Part shown: in pieces, positions 33,693 to 40,020 of the stretch
Layout of the letters: the number at the start of each line of letters is the position of its first letter
Numbering within the stretch: the stretch's first letter is position 1
Assembly (NCBI GenBank): GCA_903960515.1
Contig: CAJCBL010000051.1
Location: forward strand, 1 to 40,020
DNA from: an uncultured Verrucomicrobiota bacterium
Lineage (GTDB): Bacteria; Verrucomicrobiota; Verrucomicrobiia; Opitutales; Opitutaceae
Reading direction: 5' to 3'
DNA: 40,020 nt
Position numbers and translations under genes: made by a program
Notes under the pieces: generated by a model
The model's database searches: none
Told to the model about the DNA's origin: nothing
The model's input: only the letters and a program-made list of their open reading frames with translations

Positions 33693-35825
33693 TCAGGCCG
33701 GGGGGCGGGCGCTGAGCACCTGGTGGACCTTGGCGATGATGTCTTCGACGCGGAACGGCTTGTGGATGAAAATCTCCTGCCCGAGGTTGAGGAACTGCTG
33801 CTTGATTTCGGAGGAGAGGTAGCCGCTCACGACGATCACCCCGAGGTGGGTGTATTTTTGGTGTATCACCTGGAATACGGATACTCCGTTGAGGCGCGGC
33901 ATGTTCACATCGAGGATCACGCAGTCGATCTCGGCGGCATGCAGGTCGAGGAAGTCGAGGGCCTTGGCGCCGTCGTCGACGGTGCGCACCGTGAAGCCGC
34001 GGGCCTCGAGCACGCCCTGGGTGAGGTTGCGCAGGCTCTCCTCGTCCTCGACGATGAGTATTCTCCCGGTTCGCAGGCTGGCGGTGGGCTGGGCGGGGCG
34101 CTCCCCGGGGGAGGCCGCCGGCAGCGGGGCCTCGGGCAGATAGATGAGGAAGGTGCTGCCTTGGCCGGGGCTGCTGCGCAGGTCGATGAGGCCGCAGTGG
34201 CGGGATACTATGCCCTCGACAACCGCCAGTCCCAGGCCGGTGCCGCTTCCCTTCTCCTTGGTAGTGAAGAACGGCTCGAAGATGCGCTGCTGCACGGCCG
34301 GGGTGATGCCCACTCCGGTGTCCGTCACTCGGATGCATTGGTAGGTGCGGGAGGGGTCGCCGCCGATGCGGGCCAGCTCGAGGCCGGCCACCTGCTCGGT
34401 GGCCAGGGTGAGTGTGCCCCCGGAGGGCATGGCGTCGCGGGCATTCACGCACAGGTTCATCAGGATCTGCTGCACCTGGTTTTGGTCGGCGAGCAGGGCG
34501 GGCAGGGCGGGGGCCAGGCGGAAGTCGAATACGATGGTGCGCGGGAAGGTCTCCTGGAGCATGCCGGCGAGCTCGCGCAGCAGTTGGTTGATCTCCATCG
34601 GGCCCAGCAGAGTCTCCACCTTGCGGCTGAAGGTGAGGATTTGGCGCACCAAGCCCACTGCGCGTTGGCCGGCCTTGAAGATCTCGCCCAGGAAGCGCGT
34701 GGTGCGCTCGTCGTTCTCGGGCCGGGAGAGGAGGAGCTCGGCGTAGCCGTTGATGATGGAGAGCAGGTTGTTGAAGTCGTGGGCTATGCCGCCGGCCAGC
34801 GTGCCGATGCTTTCCAGCTTCTGGGCCTGGCGCAACTGGCCTTCGAGGGTCTTGCGCTCGGTGATCTCCTCACGGAGCATCAGAAAGTTGGTGACCATTC
34901 CTGAGTGGTTTCGGATGGCGGATACCTGGACGAACTCCCAGCGCGGGTCGCCGGTGGGGCTGCGAGTGGAGACTTCGCCCCGCCAGGGGTGGCCGCTGCG
35001 CACCTGCCGCAGGAAGGCCTGGTAGGCCTCCTCGGTGGGGTGGGCGTCGCGGAAAATGCGTTCGTGGCGCTCCAGGAGGGTCTCCAGGCTGGCGCCGGTG
35101 AAGTCGGTGAAACGCGGGTTGCTGTAGCGGATGAAGCCGTCGGTGTCGGCGATGGCGGTGGCTATCGGGCTTTGCTCCACGGCCTGGGTGAGGATGAAGG
35201 ATTGCTCCTCGGCCATGTGCCGGCGGGTTACGTCGCGGCCCACCGCACGGATGGCGATGATGCGCCCGGTGGTGTCGCGGCAGCAGGATTCCTCCCAGAG
35301 CATCCACCGCCAGCCCTGGAGGGTGCGGCAGCGCACCTCGGTATTGGCTACGTGGGGAGTGCGGGCGAGCAGGCCTTGCGCGTGTTCGAGGGTGGGCAGG
35401 TCCTCGAGGTGCACGATAAGGTCGAAGGATATTCCGATCCAATGGTCGGTGCGGCGGCCGAACTTGGCCTGGAAGGCCTCGCTGGCGTCGATGATGGTGC
35501 CGCCCGGGTCGCGGAAACAGGCCACGTCGTTGGTGGCGGGGAAGAGTTGGTCGAAAGAGCCGATCCAGCCGGCTGGGGAGGAGTGGTCGGGCAGCGCCTG
35601 GGCGGGGACCTTGGCCCTGCGCGCAGCAGAGGAACCGGGCTCGGTTGGCGGCTTGGGCTGGGACTTGCGCGCTGCGGCGGCCTTGGATTTGGCCGGAGGC
35701 TTGGGCCCGGCTTGGGCCTTGGGCTGGGCCAGGGGCTTGGGTTCCCCCGTCGCCTTGGGCTGGGCGGGGGACTTGGGCTCGGAGGAGGCCGGGCGGGCTA
35801 GGGGGGGGCGGCTGGGTTTGCGCAT
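33693..35825 (-). CDS. Hybrid histidine kinase with C-terminal receiver
   Basis: 710 aa, cytoplasmic (no membrane segment). A Lys/Pro/Ala-rich N-terminal tail (about 1-80) is followed by two PAS domains (about 90-200 and 210-325; 'AIADTDGFIRYSNPRFTDFTG'). The HisKA helix has the phospho-acceptor His349 in 'LESIGTLAGGIAHDFNNLLS'. The ATPase domain shows 'MNLCVNARDAMPSGG', 'VTDTGVGI' and 'GTGLGLAVV', and a receiver domain follows (about 588-710) with Asp639 in 'CVILDVNMPRLNG'. The start ATG at 35825 lies 22 bp after the HDOD gene. As a soluble PAS kinase near a sigma-54 response regulator it resembles FlgS/FlrB- or NtrB-type sensors, though the attached receiver suggests an extra phosphorelay or feedback step. 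Confidence 0.95.
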   Translation of the reverse strand: MRKPSRPPLARPASSEPKSPAQPKATGEPKPLAQPKAQAGPKPPAKSKAAAARKSQPKPPTEPGSSAARRAKVPAQALPDHSSPAGWIGSFDQLFPATNDVACFRDPGGTIIDASEAFQAKFGRRTDHWIGISFDLIVHLEDLPTLEHAQGLLARTPHVANTEVRCRTLQGWRWMLWEESCCRDTTGRIIAIRAVGRDVTRRHMAEEQSFILTQAVEQSPIATAIADTDGFIRYSNPRFTDFTGASLETLLERHERIFRDAHPTEEAYQAFLRQVRSGHPWRGEVSTRSPTGDPRWEFVQVSAIRNHSGMVTNFLMLREEITERKTLEGQLRQAQKLESIGTLAGGIAHDFNNLLSIINGYAELLLSRPENDERTTRFLGEIFKAGQRAVGLVRQILTFSRKVETLLGPMEINQLLRELAGMLQETFPRTIVFDFRLAPALPALLADQNQVQQILMNLCVNARDAMPSGGTLTLATEQVAGLELARIGGDPSRTYQCIRVTDTGVGITPAVQQRIFEPFFTTKEKGSGTGLGLAVVEGIVSRHCGLIDLRSSPGQGSTFLIYLPEAPLPAASPGERPAQPTASLRTGRILIVEDEESLRNLTQGVLEARGFTVRTVDDGAKALDFLDLHAAEIDCVILDVNMPRLNGVSVFQVIHQKYTHLGVIVVSGYLSSEIKQQFLNLGQEIFIHKPFRVEDIIAKVHQVLSARPPA

Positions 35826-35847
35826 GGCGGGCTGGAGGGGGGACTCG

Positions 35848-36762
35848 TTACACGAGACCTTGGAGCAGGCCGGGGAGACGTTGCAGCTTGTTGAGGATGG
35901 AGGCTCGGGCCAGGGCAGTCTCGTGTTCGCTAGAGCCGAAAAGGATCTTCCAGCCCGCCAGTTCCAGCCAGGAGTCGGTCTCGGGCGGAGGGATGTTTTC
36001 AAGACCTCCGGGGATGCCGGAGTAGCAGACCAGGCGGTCGGCCAGTTGCACCGCTCCGGCGAGCAGGGAATGGTGCGGGGCCAGATCGGGTGCGTTGTGG
36101 AACTGGACACTCTCGACGATCTCGTTGGAGAGGCGGTGGCATTGCAGGTAGCGGGCGCCGATGGCTCCGTGGTCGAGGCCGATCAGTTCTCGCTCAAAGG
36201 CCGTCACCTCGGCGGTGGTGTGGCCTTGGAAGGCCAGCAACTCCTTGAACTCCTCGGGGAAGGCGTAGGCCATCACCACCTTGCCCACATTGTGCAGCAG
36301 GCCCACGATGTAGTCGGTGTCGTCGTCGATCATCAGGCTGGTGGTGGCCAGGATCTCACGGGTCATGATCGCCGAGCCTATGCTGTGCTTCCACAGATCC
36401 TTCCAGTTCACGGAGGGCCAGTTGTGGTGGAGCTTTTCGAGCTCCTCGATGACCGGCGTGGCTGTAGCCAGTTCTCGGATTTGACGCAGGCCCAGGAAGA
36501 ATACGGCCTCCTCGATGTTGTTCACCTTGGTGGCCCGGCCGAAGTAGACCGAGTTGACCAGGCGCAGCAGTCGGGCGGTCAGGGAGGGGTCGCGGCGGAT
36601 GATCTCAGCGATCTGGGAGTTCAGCCCCTGCTCGGAGTTGACCAGTTCGGTGAGCGCACGGTTGATGCTTTTGAGTGAAGCGAGCTTGGGGCAGCCCTCG
36701 ATGCGCCGATCGATCTCTTCGTCGGTGTAGCGGCGCTGGGGCGGTGCGGGGTGGGCGGACAT
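35848..36762 (-). CDS. HDOD-domain signalling protein
   Basis: 304 aa from the ATG at 36762. The HDOD domain spans about residues 30-230: 'LTELVNSEQGLNSQIAEIIR', 'RDPSLTARLLRLVNSVYFG', 'NIEEAVFFLGLRQIRELA', 'LWKHSIGSAIMTREILA' and 'YIVGLLHNVGKVVMAYAFPE'. The HD-like pair reads His-Asn, so hydrolase activity is unlikely, as is usual in HDOD proteins. These occur with two-component systems, chemotaxis and motility regulation. It is the first gene of the minus-strand operon and has a sigma-28-like promoter upstream. The start is preceded by ttttctccccca, not a Shine-Dalgarno site. Confidence 0.92.
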   Translation of the reverse strand: MSAHPAPPQRRYTDEEIDRRIEGCPKLASLKSINRALTELVNSEQGLNSQIAEIIRRDPSLTARLLRLVNSVYFGRATKVNNIEEAVFFLGLRQIRELATATPVIEELEKLHHNWPSVNWKDLWKHSIGSAIMTREILATTSLMIDDDTDYIVGLLHNVGKVVMAYAFPEEFKELLAFQGHTTAEVTAFERELIGLDHGAIGARYLQCHRLSNEIVESVQFHNAPDLAPHHSLLAGAVQLADRLVCYSGIPGGLENIPPPETDSWLELAGWKILFGSSEHETALARASILNKLQRLPGLLQGLV

Positions 36763-36836
36763 TGGGGGAGAAAATGGGCGTTTGTAGAGGGCTGGTTCGG
36801 GTACGGCGTTCGCACGGCCCCGGTCCTTCACCGAGG

Positions 36837-36863
36837 TTATCGGTTTGCGTCACCGCTTTCTTA
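36837..36863 (-). promoter_or_regulatory. Sigma-28-like promoter for the HDOD operon
   Basis: Read on the minus strand, TAAGAAAG-N11-ACCGATAA. The -10 matches the FliA/sigma-28 consensus GCCGATAA at seven of eight positions with the exact 11-nt spacer. The -35 agrees only in its TAA part. The HDOD ATG is about 75 bases downstream. Confidence 0.45.
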
Positions 36864-36917
36864 AGAGGGAAACGCACTCCCGTACCCGGGGTAAAACCCC
36901 CGGTGCAACCTTGGGAT

Positions 36918-36944
36918 TTAGCTTTTGCCCAAACGGGCCGATAG
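36918..36944 (+). promoter_or_regulatory. Sigma-28-like promoter for the lipoprotein gene
   Basis: TTAGCTTT-N11-GCCGATAG. The -10 matches GCCGATAA at seven of eight positions, the -35 matches TAAAGTTT at five of eight, and the spacer is exactly 11. The start codon of the lipoprotein gene is 70 bases downstream. Confidence 0.6.
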
Positions 36945-37014
36945 CGGTGGCATGCGCGCAGCTCCGATGCGTAATTCCCCATCCCCTTTTCCGCGAAACG
37001 GAACCCCTGTAGCC

Positions 37015-37743
37015 ATGATCTGGAAGGCCGCGGGAGGTGCCGCCTTGGCGCTGTGCCTGCTCTCCGGCTGCCAGGACGCCCCCAAGGTGACCATCGACTG
37101 GCTGGGCGGGCCGTTCTTCGCCCCGACCAATTTTGTGGGGCTCACCGAGTTGCCTCCCGAGATCCGCCGGGTGGCGGTGCTGCCCATTTCCGGGCTGGAG
37201 GGGCTGCCCCCCGAAAGCACCGGGGCGCTGGAGGAGGCGGCTCGTATCGCCTTGTTGGGTGCCGGGCGTTTCGAGGTGGTCCCGGTCGAGCCGGCAATGG
37301 TGCGCTCTATCGTGGGCAAGCCGGCGGTGAGCTCGGTGGAGGTGCTGCCCACCGCCCTTTTCGATCGCATCGTGCGCGACCAGGCTGCCGACGCCGTGCT
37401 GCTCATCGATGTCACGCTCTTCCGGCCGTACACGCCCATGGCCTTGGGGGTGCGAGTCAAGCTGGCCAGTTGCTCCGGCACTCGCCCCATCCTGTGGGCG
37501 TTCGATACCGTATTCGACGTGCGCAACCCCGCGGTGGCCAACTCCGCCAGGCGTTATGCCGCCGGCGGGCATCCCGGCCTGGTCGACCCCGGCCCCTCGG
37601 CCATGCAGAGCCCAAGCCGCTTCGCGGCGTATGTGTTTACCGACACTTTTGCCGTCCTGCCCCAGCGGCCACCCCCGGTCCCGGCCCTGCCCGCGGATTC
37701 CTCCAATGTACCCGCTAAAGTTTCACGCCCTCGGGCCGATTGA
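37015..37743 (+). CDS. Lipoprotein, CsgG/FlgO-like
   Basis: 242 aa from the ATG at 37015. The lipobox 'LALCLLSGC' (Cys at about residue 20) predicts a lipoprotein. The body reads 'RRVAVLPISGLEGLPPESTG', then 'ARIALLGAGRFEVVPVEPAM', 'RIVRDQAADAVLLIDVTLFR' and 'ILWAFDTVFDVRNPAVANSA'. This is the alternating strand-helix pattern of CsgG, FlgO and LpoB-type outer-membrane lipoproteins, with the typical 'AVLPF/ISG' strand. FlgO-like proteins assist flagellar stability, which would fit the sigma-28-like promoters upstream of and within the gene's 3' end. The function is inferred only. The gene is followed 36 bp later by the FlgM-like gene. Confidence 0.8.
   Translation: MIWKAAGGAALALCLLSGCQDAPKVTIDWLGGPFFAPTNFVGLTELPPEIRRVAVLPISGLEGLPPESTGALEEAARIALLGAGRFEVVPVEPAMVRSIVGKPAVSSVEVLPTALFDRIVRDQAADAVLLIDVTLFRPYTPMALGVRVKLASCSGTRPILWAFDTVFDVRNPAVANSARRYAAGGHPGLVDPGPSAMQSPSRFAAYVFTDTFAVLPQRPPPVPALPADSSNVPAKVSRPRAD
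37716..37742 (+). promoter_or_regulatory. Sigma-28 (FliA-type) promoter of the FlgM-like gene
   Basis: TAAAGTTT-N11-GCCGATTG, lying in the last codons of the lipoprotein gene. The -35 is a perfect match to the flagellar sigma-28 consensus, the spacer is exact, and the -10 matches six of eight positions. Transcription would start about 30 bases before the ATG at 37780. Confidence 0.75.
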
Positions 37744-37779
37744 ACAAAACGTCACTTTCCGCGAACGCCCATTATCGCC

Positions 37780-38079
37780 ATGATCAATTCCACCAACCGC
37801 ACTGGTTCGACTCCCCACATCGGCGGGATTCCCGTCCCGGTGTCGCGCCCAGCCCCTCGTGCTCCAGAGGTCACCGATCGTTTCAGCACCGAATCGCTTA
37901 GTCGCCTGCGCCAGGCTCTTGAGAGCCAGCCGGCTGTGCGCCCCGACATTGTCGAGCTGGGACGCTCCCTCGCTTCCGATCCCGGCTATCCGCAGGCTCC
38001 TATCGTGCGCAAGCTCGCCGCATTGCTGGTCAACCAGCCCGACGACGCCGATGGCGGCGGCGAAACCGATACAGACTGA
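37780..38079 (+). CDS. Small FlgM-like protein (putative anti-sigma-28)
   Basis: 99 aa. A disordered Pro/Thr/Arg-rich N-terminus is followed by a helical core: 'ESLSRLRQALESQPAVRPDI', then 'VELGRSLASDPGYPQAPIVR', then 'KLAALLVNQ', and an acidic tail. The pattern 'V..L+..L...P.Y....I..KLA..L' fits the sigma-28-binding C-terminal helices of FlgM, where 'V..lK.aI..G.Y......IA..Ll' is usual. FlgM is typically small, poorly conserved and transcribed from a sigma-28 promoter, which is present directly upstream. A strong terminator follows. Both size and context fit, but the sequence match is loose. Confidence 0.6.
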   Translation: MINSTNRTGSTPHIGGIPVPVSRPAPRAPEVTDRFSTESLSRLRQALESQPAVRPDIVELGRSLASDPGYPQAPIVRKLAALLVNQPDDADGGGETDTD

Positions 38080-38095
38080 GCCGCTTTTGTTTGCG

Positions 38096-38126
38096 CCGCC
38101 GCTCCCCTCAAGGGGCGGCGGTTTTT
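38096..38126 (+). terminator. Intrinsic terminator after the FlgM-like gene
   Basis: The stem pairs cccc with gggg and ccgccg with cggcgg across a two-base bulge, with a tcaa loop, followed by five T residues. It begins 17 bases after the stop codon. Confidence 0.88.
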
Positions 38127-38344
38127 GTGCGCCCGGGCGAATTCGGTTTGTGGGCGTGTCGCGCCCGTGGACACCGCACGTAGGCAAGGCCCGGCTCTAC
38201 CCCCAGTCCTCCTGGTCGCGGCTGCAGGCAGGCGCGGCCTGCCCGGTGCCCGTTCCATTTTTGCCCGTCGCGCTGGCCCATTTCGCCGGGGCTGCGCTAC
38301 TTGTTTTGACTTTGCCAAAGGCGCCACCCTAGCTTCCCGAAGCG

Positions 38345-39817
38345 ATGTCGCTGGAAAAGATTCTCATCATCGATGACGAGCCGATCGTCTGCAAAGCGCT
38401 TCGCGAAATCCTGCCCAAGAAACGGTTTACCGTCTCCACGGCCGGGATGATCGCCGAAGCAGAGGCCACGCTGGCCCGAGAGAAATTCGACCTGATTTTC
38501 TGCGACGTCCGCCTGCCCGATGGCAGCGGCCAGGATTTTCTCGAGCGCATGATGACCAGCCCCGAGCCGCCTCTGGTTGTCATGATGACTGGGTACGGCT
38601 CGATCGAGTCGGCGGTCATGTGCATGCGCGCCGGAGCCTTCGACTACCTCATCAAACCCTTCACTCCCGACATCATCGAGGTGATCGTGAAGAAGGCCGA
38701 GTCGTTCGGCCAGTTGGTGAAGGTCAACCGCATCCTCAGCGAGAGCGGCGACGAGGGCGATCTGCTGGGTGACAGCCCCGTGATGCGCCGCCTGCGACAG
38801 CTCATCCTCAAGGTCGCCCCCACCGACGCCACCGTGCTGCTCACCGGCGAGAGCGGCACGGGCAAGGAGATGGTCGCCCGCGAGCTCTACCGCAACAGTC
38901 CGCGCAAGAGCGCCCCCTTCATCAAGGTCAACTGCGCCGCCGTGAGCGAGAACCTCATGGAGAGCGAGTTTTTCGGACACGAGCGCGGGGCCTTCACAGG
39001 GGCCACCGAGCGCCGCGAGGGCCGCTTCGAACTGGCCAACGGCGGCACCCTGCTGCTCGACGAGATCAGCGAGATCCCCCTGCACCTGCAGGCGAAACTG
39101 CTGCGAGTGCTCCAGGAAAAGGAGTTCGAGCGGGTGGGGGGCAACAAGACGATGAAGTCCAACGTCCGCATCCTCGCCACCTCCAACCGCGACCTGCTCC
39201 ACTCTGTGCAGGACGGCAAGTTCCGCCAGGATCTCTACTACCGGCTCAACGTATTCCCCATCCACGTGCCGCCGCTGCGCGAGCGTACCGGCGATGTGGT
39301 GATGCTTGCGGATGCCTTCCTCAAGCGCTACTCGCGCAAGCACGGGCTGAAGTCCGCCGGCTGGTCCGAGGCCGCAGTGGCTTCGATTCGTGACTACAGT
39401 TGGCCTGGCAACGTGCGCGAGCTCCAGAACACCGTCGAGCGCGCGGTGATCCTGGCCGAGCCCGGCCGCCCGATCCCGCCCAGCCTGCTGAGCCTGCCCG
39501 AGATGGCCCCCAGCACCAACGCCTCCGACAAACCCATGGCCGCCCCGGCGCCCGCCGAGCCTGCCGGCGCCCCTGTTGCCGCTGCGCCGGCGCCGGCCGC
39601 CCCTGCTCCGGCAGCGCCGGCCGCTGCGGAGAGTTTCCTTTCACTCGAGGATCTCGAGCAGCAGCACATCCTGGATGCGCTGCGCAAGACCAACGGCAAT
39701 CGCACCCAGGCCGCCACCATCCTCAAGATCAGCATCCGCACCCTGCGCAACAAGTTGAACCTCTACCGAGAGCAGGGCGTCGCCGTGGCCCTCATCGGCC
39801 AGGACGAGGCAGAGTAG
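38345..39817 (+). CDS. Sigma-54-dependent response regulator (NtrC family)
   Basis: 490 aa with three domains. The receiver has the acceptor Asp54 in '[14 protein letters not shown]', the conserved Lys in 'FDYLIKPF', and acidic residues at 10-11. The AAA+ domain (about 140-375) has Walker A 'GESGTGKE' at 168-175, the sigma-54-contacting 'GAFTGA' at 215-220, and '[20 protein letters not shown]' as Walker B. After an Ala/Pro linker comes a Fis-type helix-turn-helix ('[20 protein letters not shown]'). It activates sigma-54 promoters. Its targets may include flagellar genes (FlgR/FlrC-like), given the neighbouring kinase and FlgM-like gene, or glnA, whose sigma-54 promoter lies 8 kb away. A weak TTGACT/TAGCTT pair lies just upstream. 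Confidence 0.96.
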   Translation: MSLEKILIIDDEPIVCKALREILPKKRFTVSTAGMIAEAEATLAREKFDLIFCDVRLPDGSGQDFLERMMTSPEPPLVVMMTGYGSIESAVMCMRAGAFDYLIKPFTPDIIEVIVKKAESFGQLVKVNRILSESGDEGDLLGDSPVMRRLRQLILKVAPTDATVLLTGESGTGKEMVARELYRNSPRKSAPFIKVNCAAVSENLMESEFFGHERGAFTGATERREGRFELANGGTLLLDEISEIPLHLQAKLLRVLQEKEFERVGGNKTMKSNVRILATSNRDLLHSVQDGKFRQDLYYRLNVFPIHVPPLRERTGDVVMLADAFLKRYSRKHGLKSAGWSEAAVASIRDYSWPGNVRELQNTVERAVILAEPGRPIPPSLLSLPEMAPSTNASDKPMAAPAPAEPAGAPVAAAPAPAAPAPAAPAAAESFLSLEDLEQQHILDALRKTNGNRTQAATILKISIRTLRNKLNLYREQGVAVALIGQDEAE

Positions 39818-39822
39818 GCGAG

Positions 39823-39872
39823 GGCCCCGGCAGCTTCGGGCCGCCGGGGCCGGCGACCCCAGCGTGCTGGGG
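39823..39872 (+). terminator. Tandem hairpins after the response regulator gene
   Basis: A 9-bp perfect stem (ggccccggc/gccggggcc, 11-nt loop, 39823-39851) is followed by a 7-bp stem with a 2-nt loop (39857-39872). The first stem begins five bases after the stop. There is no T-run, so this is a possible terminator or 3' protection structure. Confidence 0.5.
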
Positions 39873-39937
39873 GAACCGGATGCTCGCCTAGCAGCCTGTC
39901 GGACTTCGAGTTTTGTTCAAAATAGTTGCATATTTTG

Positions 39938-39967
39938 TTGACAGGCAACGTCATGCGGTATTTTAAT
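39938..39967 (+). promoter_or_regulatory. Promoter of the IS transposase gene
   Basis: A perfect TTGACA at 39938-39943 is followed by TATTTT (15-nt spacer) or TTTAAT at 39962-39967 (18-nt spacer) as -10. The start codon lies only a few bases later, so the transcript would have almost no leader. Confidence 0.5.
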
Positions 39968-39972
39968 AGGCC

Positions 39973-40020
39973 ATGGCCGCCCGCTTCTTCAATCTCGACC
40001 GACAGACCCCGATGCTCCTG
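39973..40020 (+). CDS. IS1182-type transposase, N-terminus only
   Basis: The ATG at 39973 opens a frame that runs off the window: 'MAARFFNLDRQTPMLL'. This matches the usual N-terminus of IS1182-family (DDE) transposases, in which a 'D.QTPMLLPP' segment precedes the 'W.P.DHL..FV' motif. Only 16 residues can be seen, so family membership rests on this short match and on the inverted-repeat-like sequence upstream. Whether the gene is intact cannot be judged. Confidence 0.65.
   Translation, partial: MAARFFNLDRQTPMLL

Larger units (their letters stand above)
36763..37014. promoter_or_regulatory. Divergent control region with two sigma-28-like promoters
   Basis: Between the divergent HDOD and lipoprotein genes. 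The plus-strand candidate is at 36918-36944 and the minus-strand candidate at 36837-36863, each described separately. A hairpin around gggg-taaaa-cccc (about 36892-36909) lies between them and could be an operator or part of a leader. Confidence 0.5.
39891..40020 (+). mobile_element. Left end of an IS1182-like insertion sequence (partial)
   Basis: A terminal-repeat-like sequence 'cagcctgtcggacttcgag' begins at about 39892. An AT-rich promoter region and the start of a transposase gene follow. The sharp fall in GC at this point marks the junction with chromosomal DNA. The right end, the matching inverted repeat and the target duplication lie outside the window. Confidence 0.65.

Overview
The window is GC-rich chromosomal DNA of a Gram-negative, diderm bacterium. 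This follows from a complete general (type II) secretion operon, an alginate-type acyltransferase module, lipoproteins and sigma-54/sigma-28-type promoters. The short eukaryote-like (GSII type) glutamine synthetase, the pyrimidine-rich CTCC tracts where Shine-Dalgarno sites are expected, and a dispersed 'ccggtctccgaccgg' palindrome suggest the Verrucomicrobiota (Opitutales-like). That placement is an inference, not a demonstrated assignment.

Layout. 1-1530: two copies of a 126-bp direct repeat bracket a lower-GC hypothetical membrane-protein gene. 1562-5881: moxR / DUF58 / transglutaminase (TgpA-like) operon with overlapping ends. 6276-8364: a PmtA/KsgA-like methyltransferase, then, on the minus strand, an HD-domain hydrolase and an Ogt-type DNA repair methyltransferase. 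8632-20755: type II secretion operon in the order G-H-I-J-K-L-M-D-C/P-like-E-F, mostly with 4-nt stop/start overlaps. No prepilin peptidase gene is present. 21157-28165: an exopolysaccharide locus with a sugar-phosphate transferase (plus strand), a possible 40-aa membrane protein, and a minus-strand operon of MBOAT acyltransferase, AlgX/AlgJ-like protein, a GT39-like membrane glycosyltransferase and a GT4-type glycosyltransferase. 28259-29573: a minimal protein kinase paired with a PP2C phosphatase. 29788-30819: glutamine synthetase behind a textbook sigma-54 promoter and followed by a strong intrinsic terminator.

31079-39817 looks like a signalling and motility-regulation block. A minus-strand operon runs HDOD protein, PAS-PAS-histidine kinase-receiver hybrid, proline-rich exported protein, TPR exported protein and a small FlgN-like coiled-coil protein. 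Diverging from it are a CsgG/FlgO-like lipoprotein, a small FlgM-like protein and a sigma-54-activating response regulator. Sequences matching the flagellar sigma-28 consensus (TAAAGTTT-N11-GCCGATAA) precede the FlgM-like gene, the lipoprotein gene and, divergently, the HDOD gene. I infer that the block controls flagellar or chemotactic gene expression, although no structural flagellar gene lies in the window.

The window ends inside the left end of an IS1182-like insertion sequence, which lies about 75 bp after the response regulator gene. No rRNA, tRNA or CRISPR array was seen.
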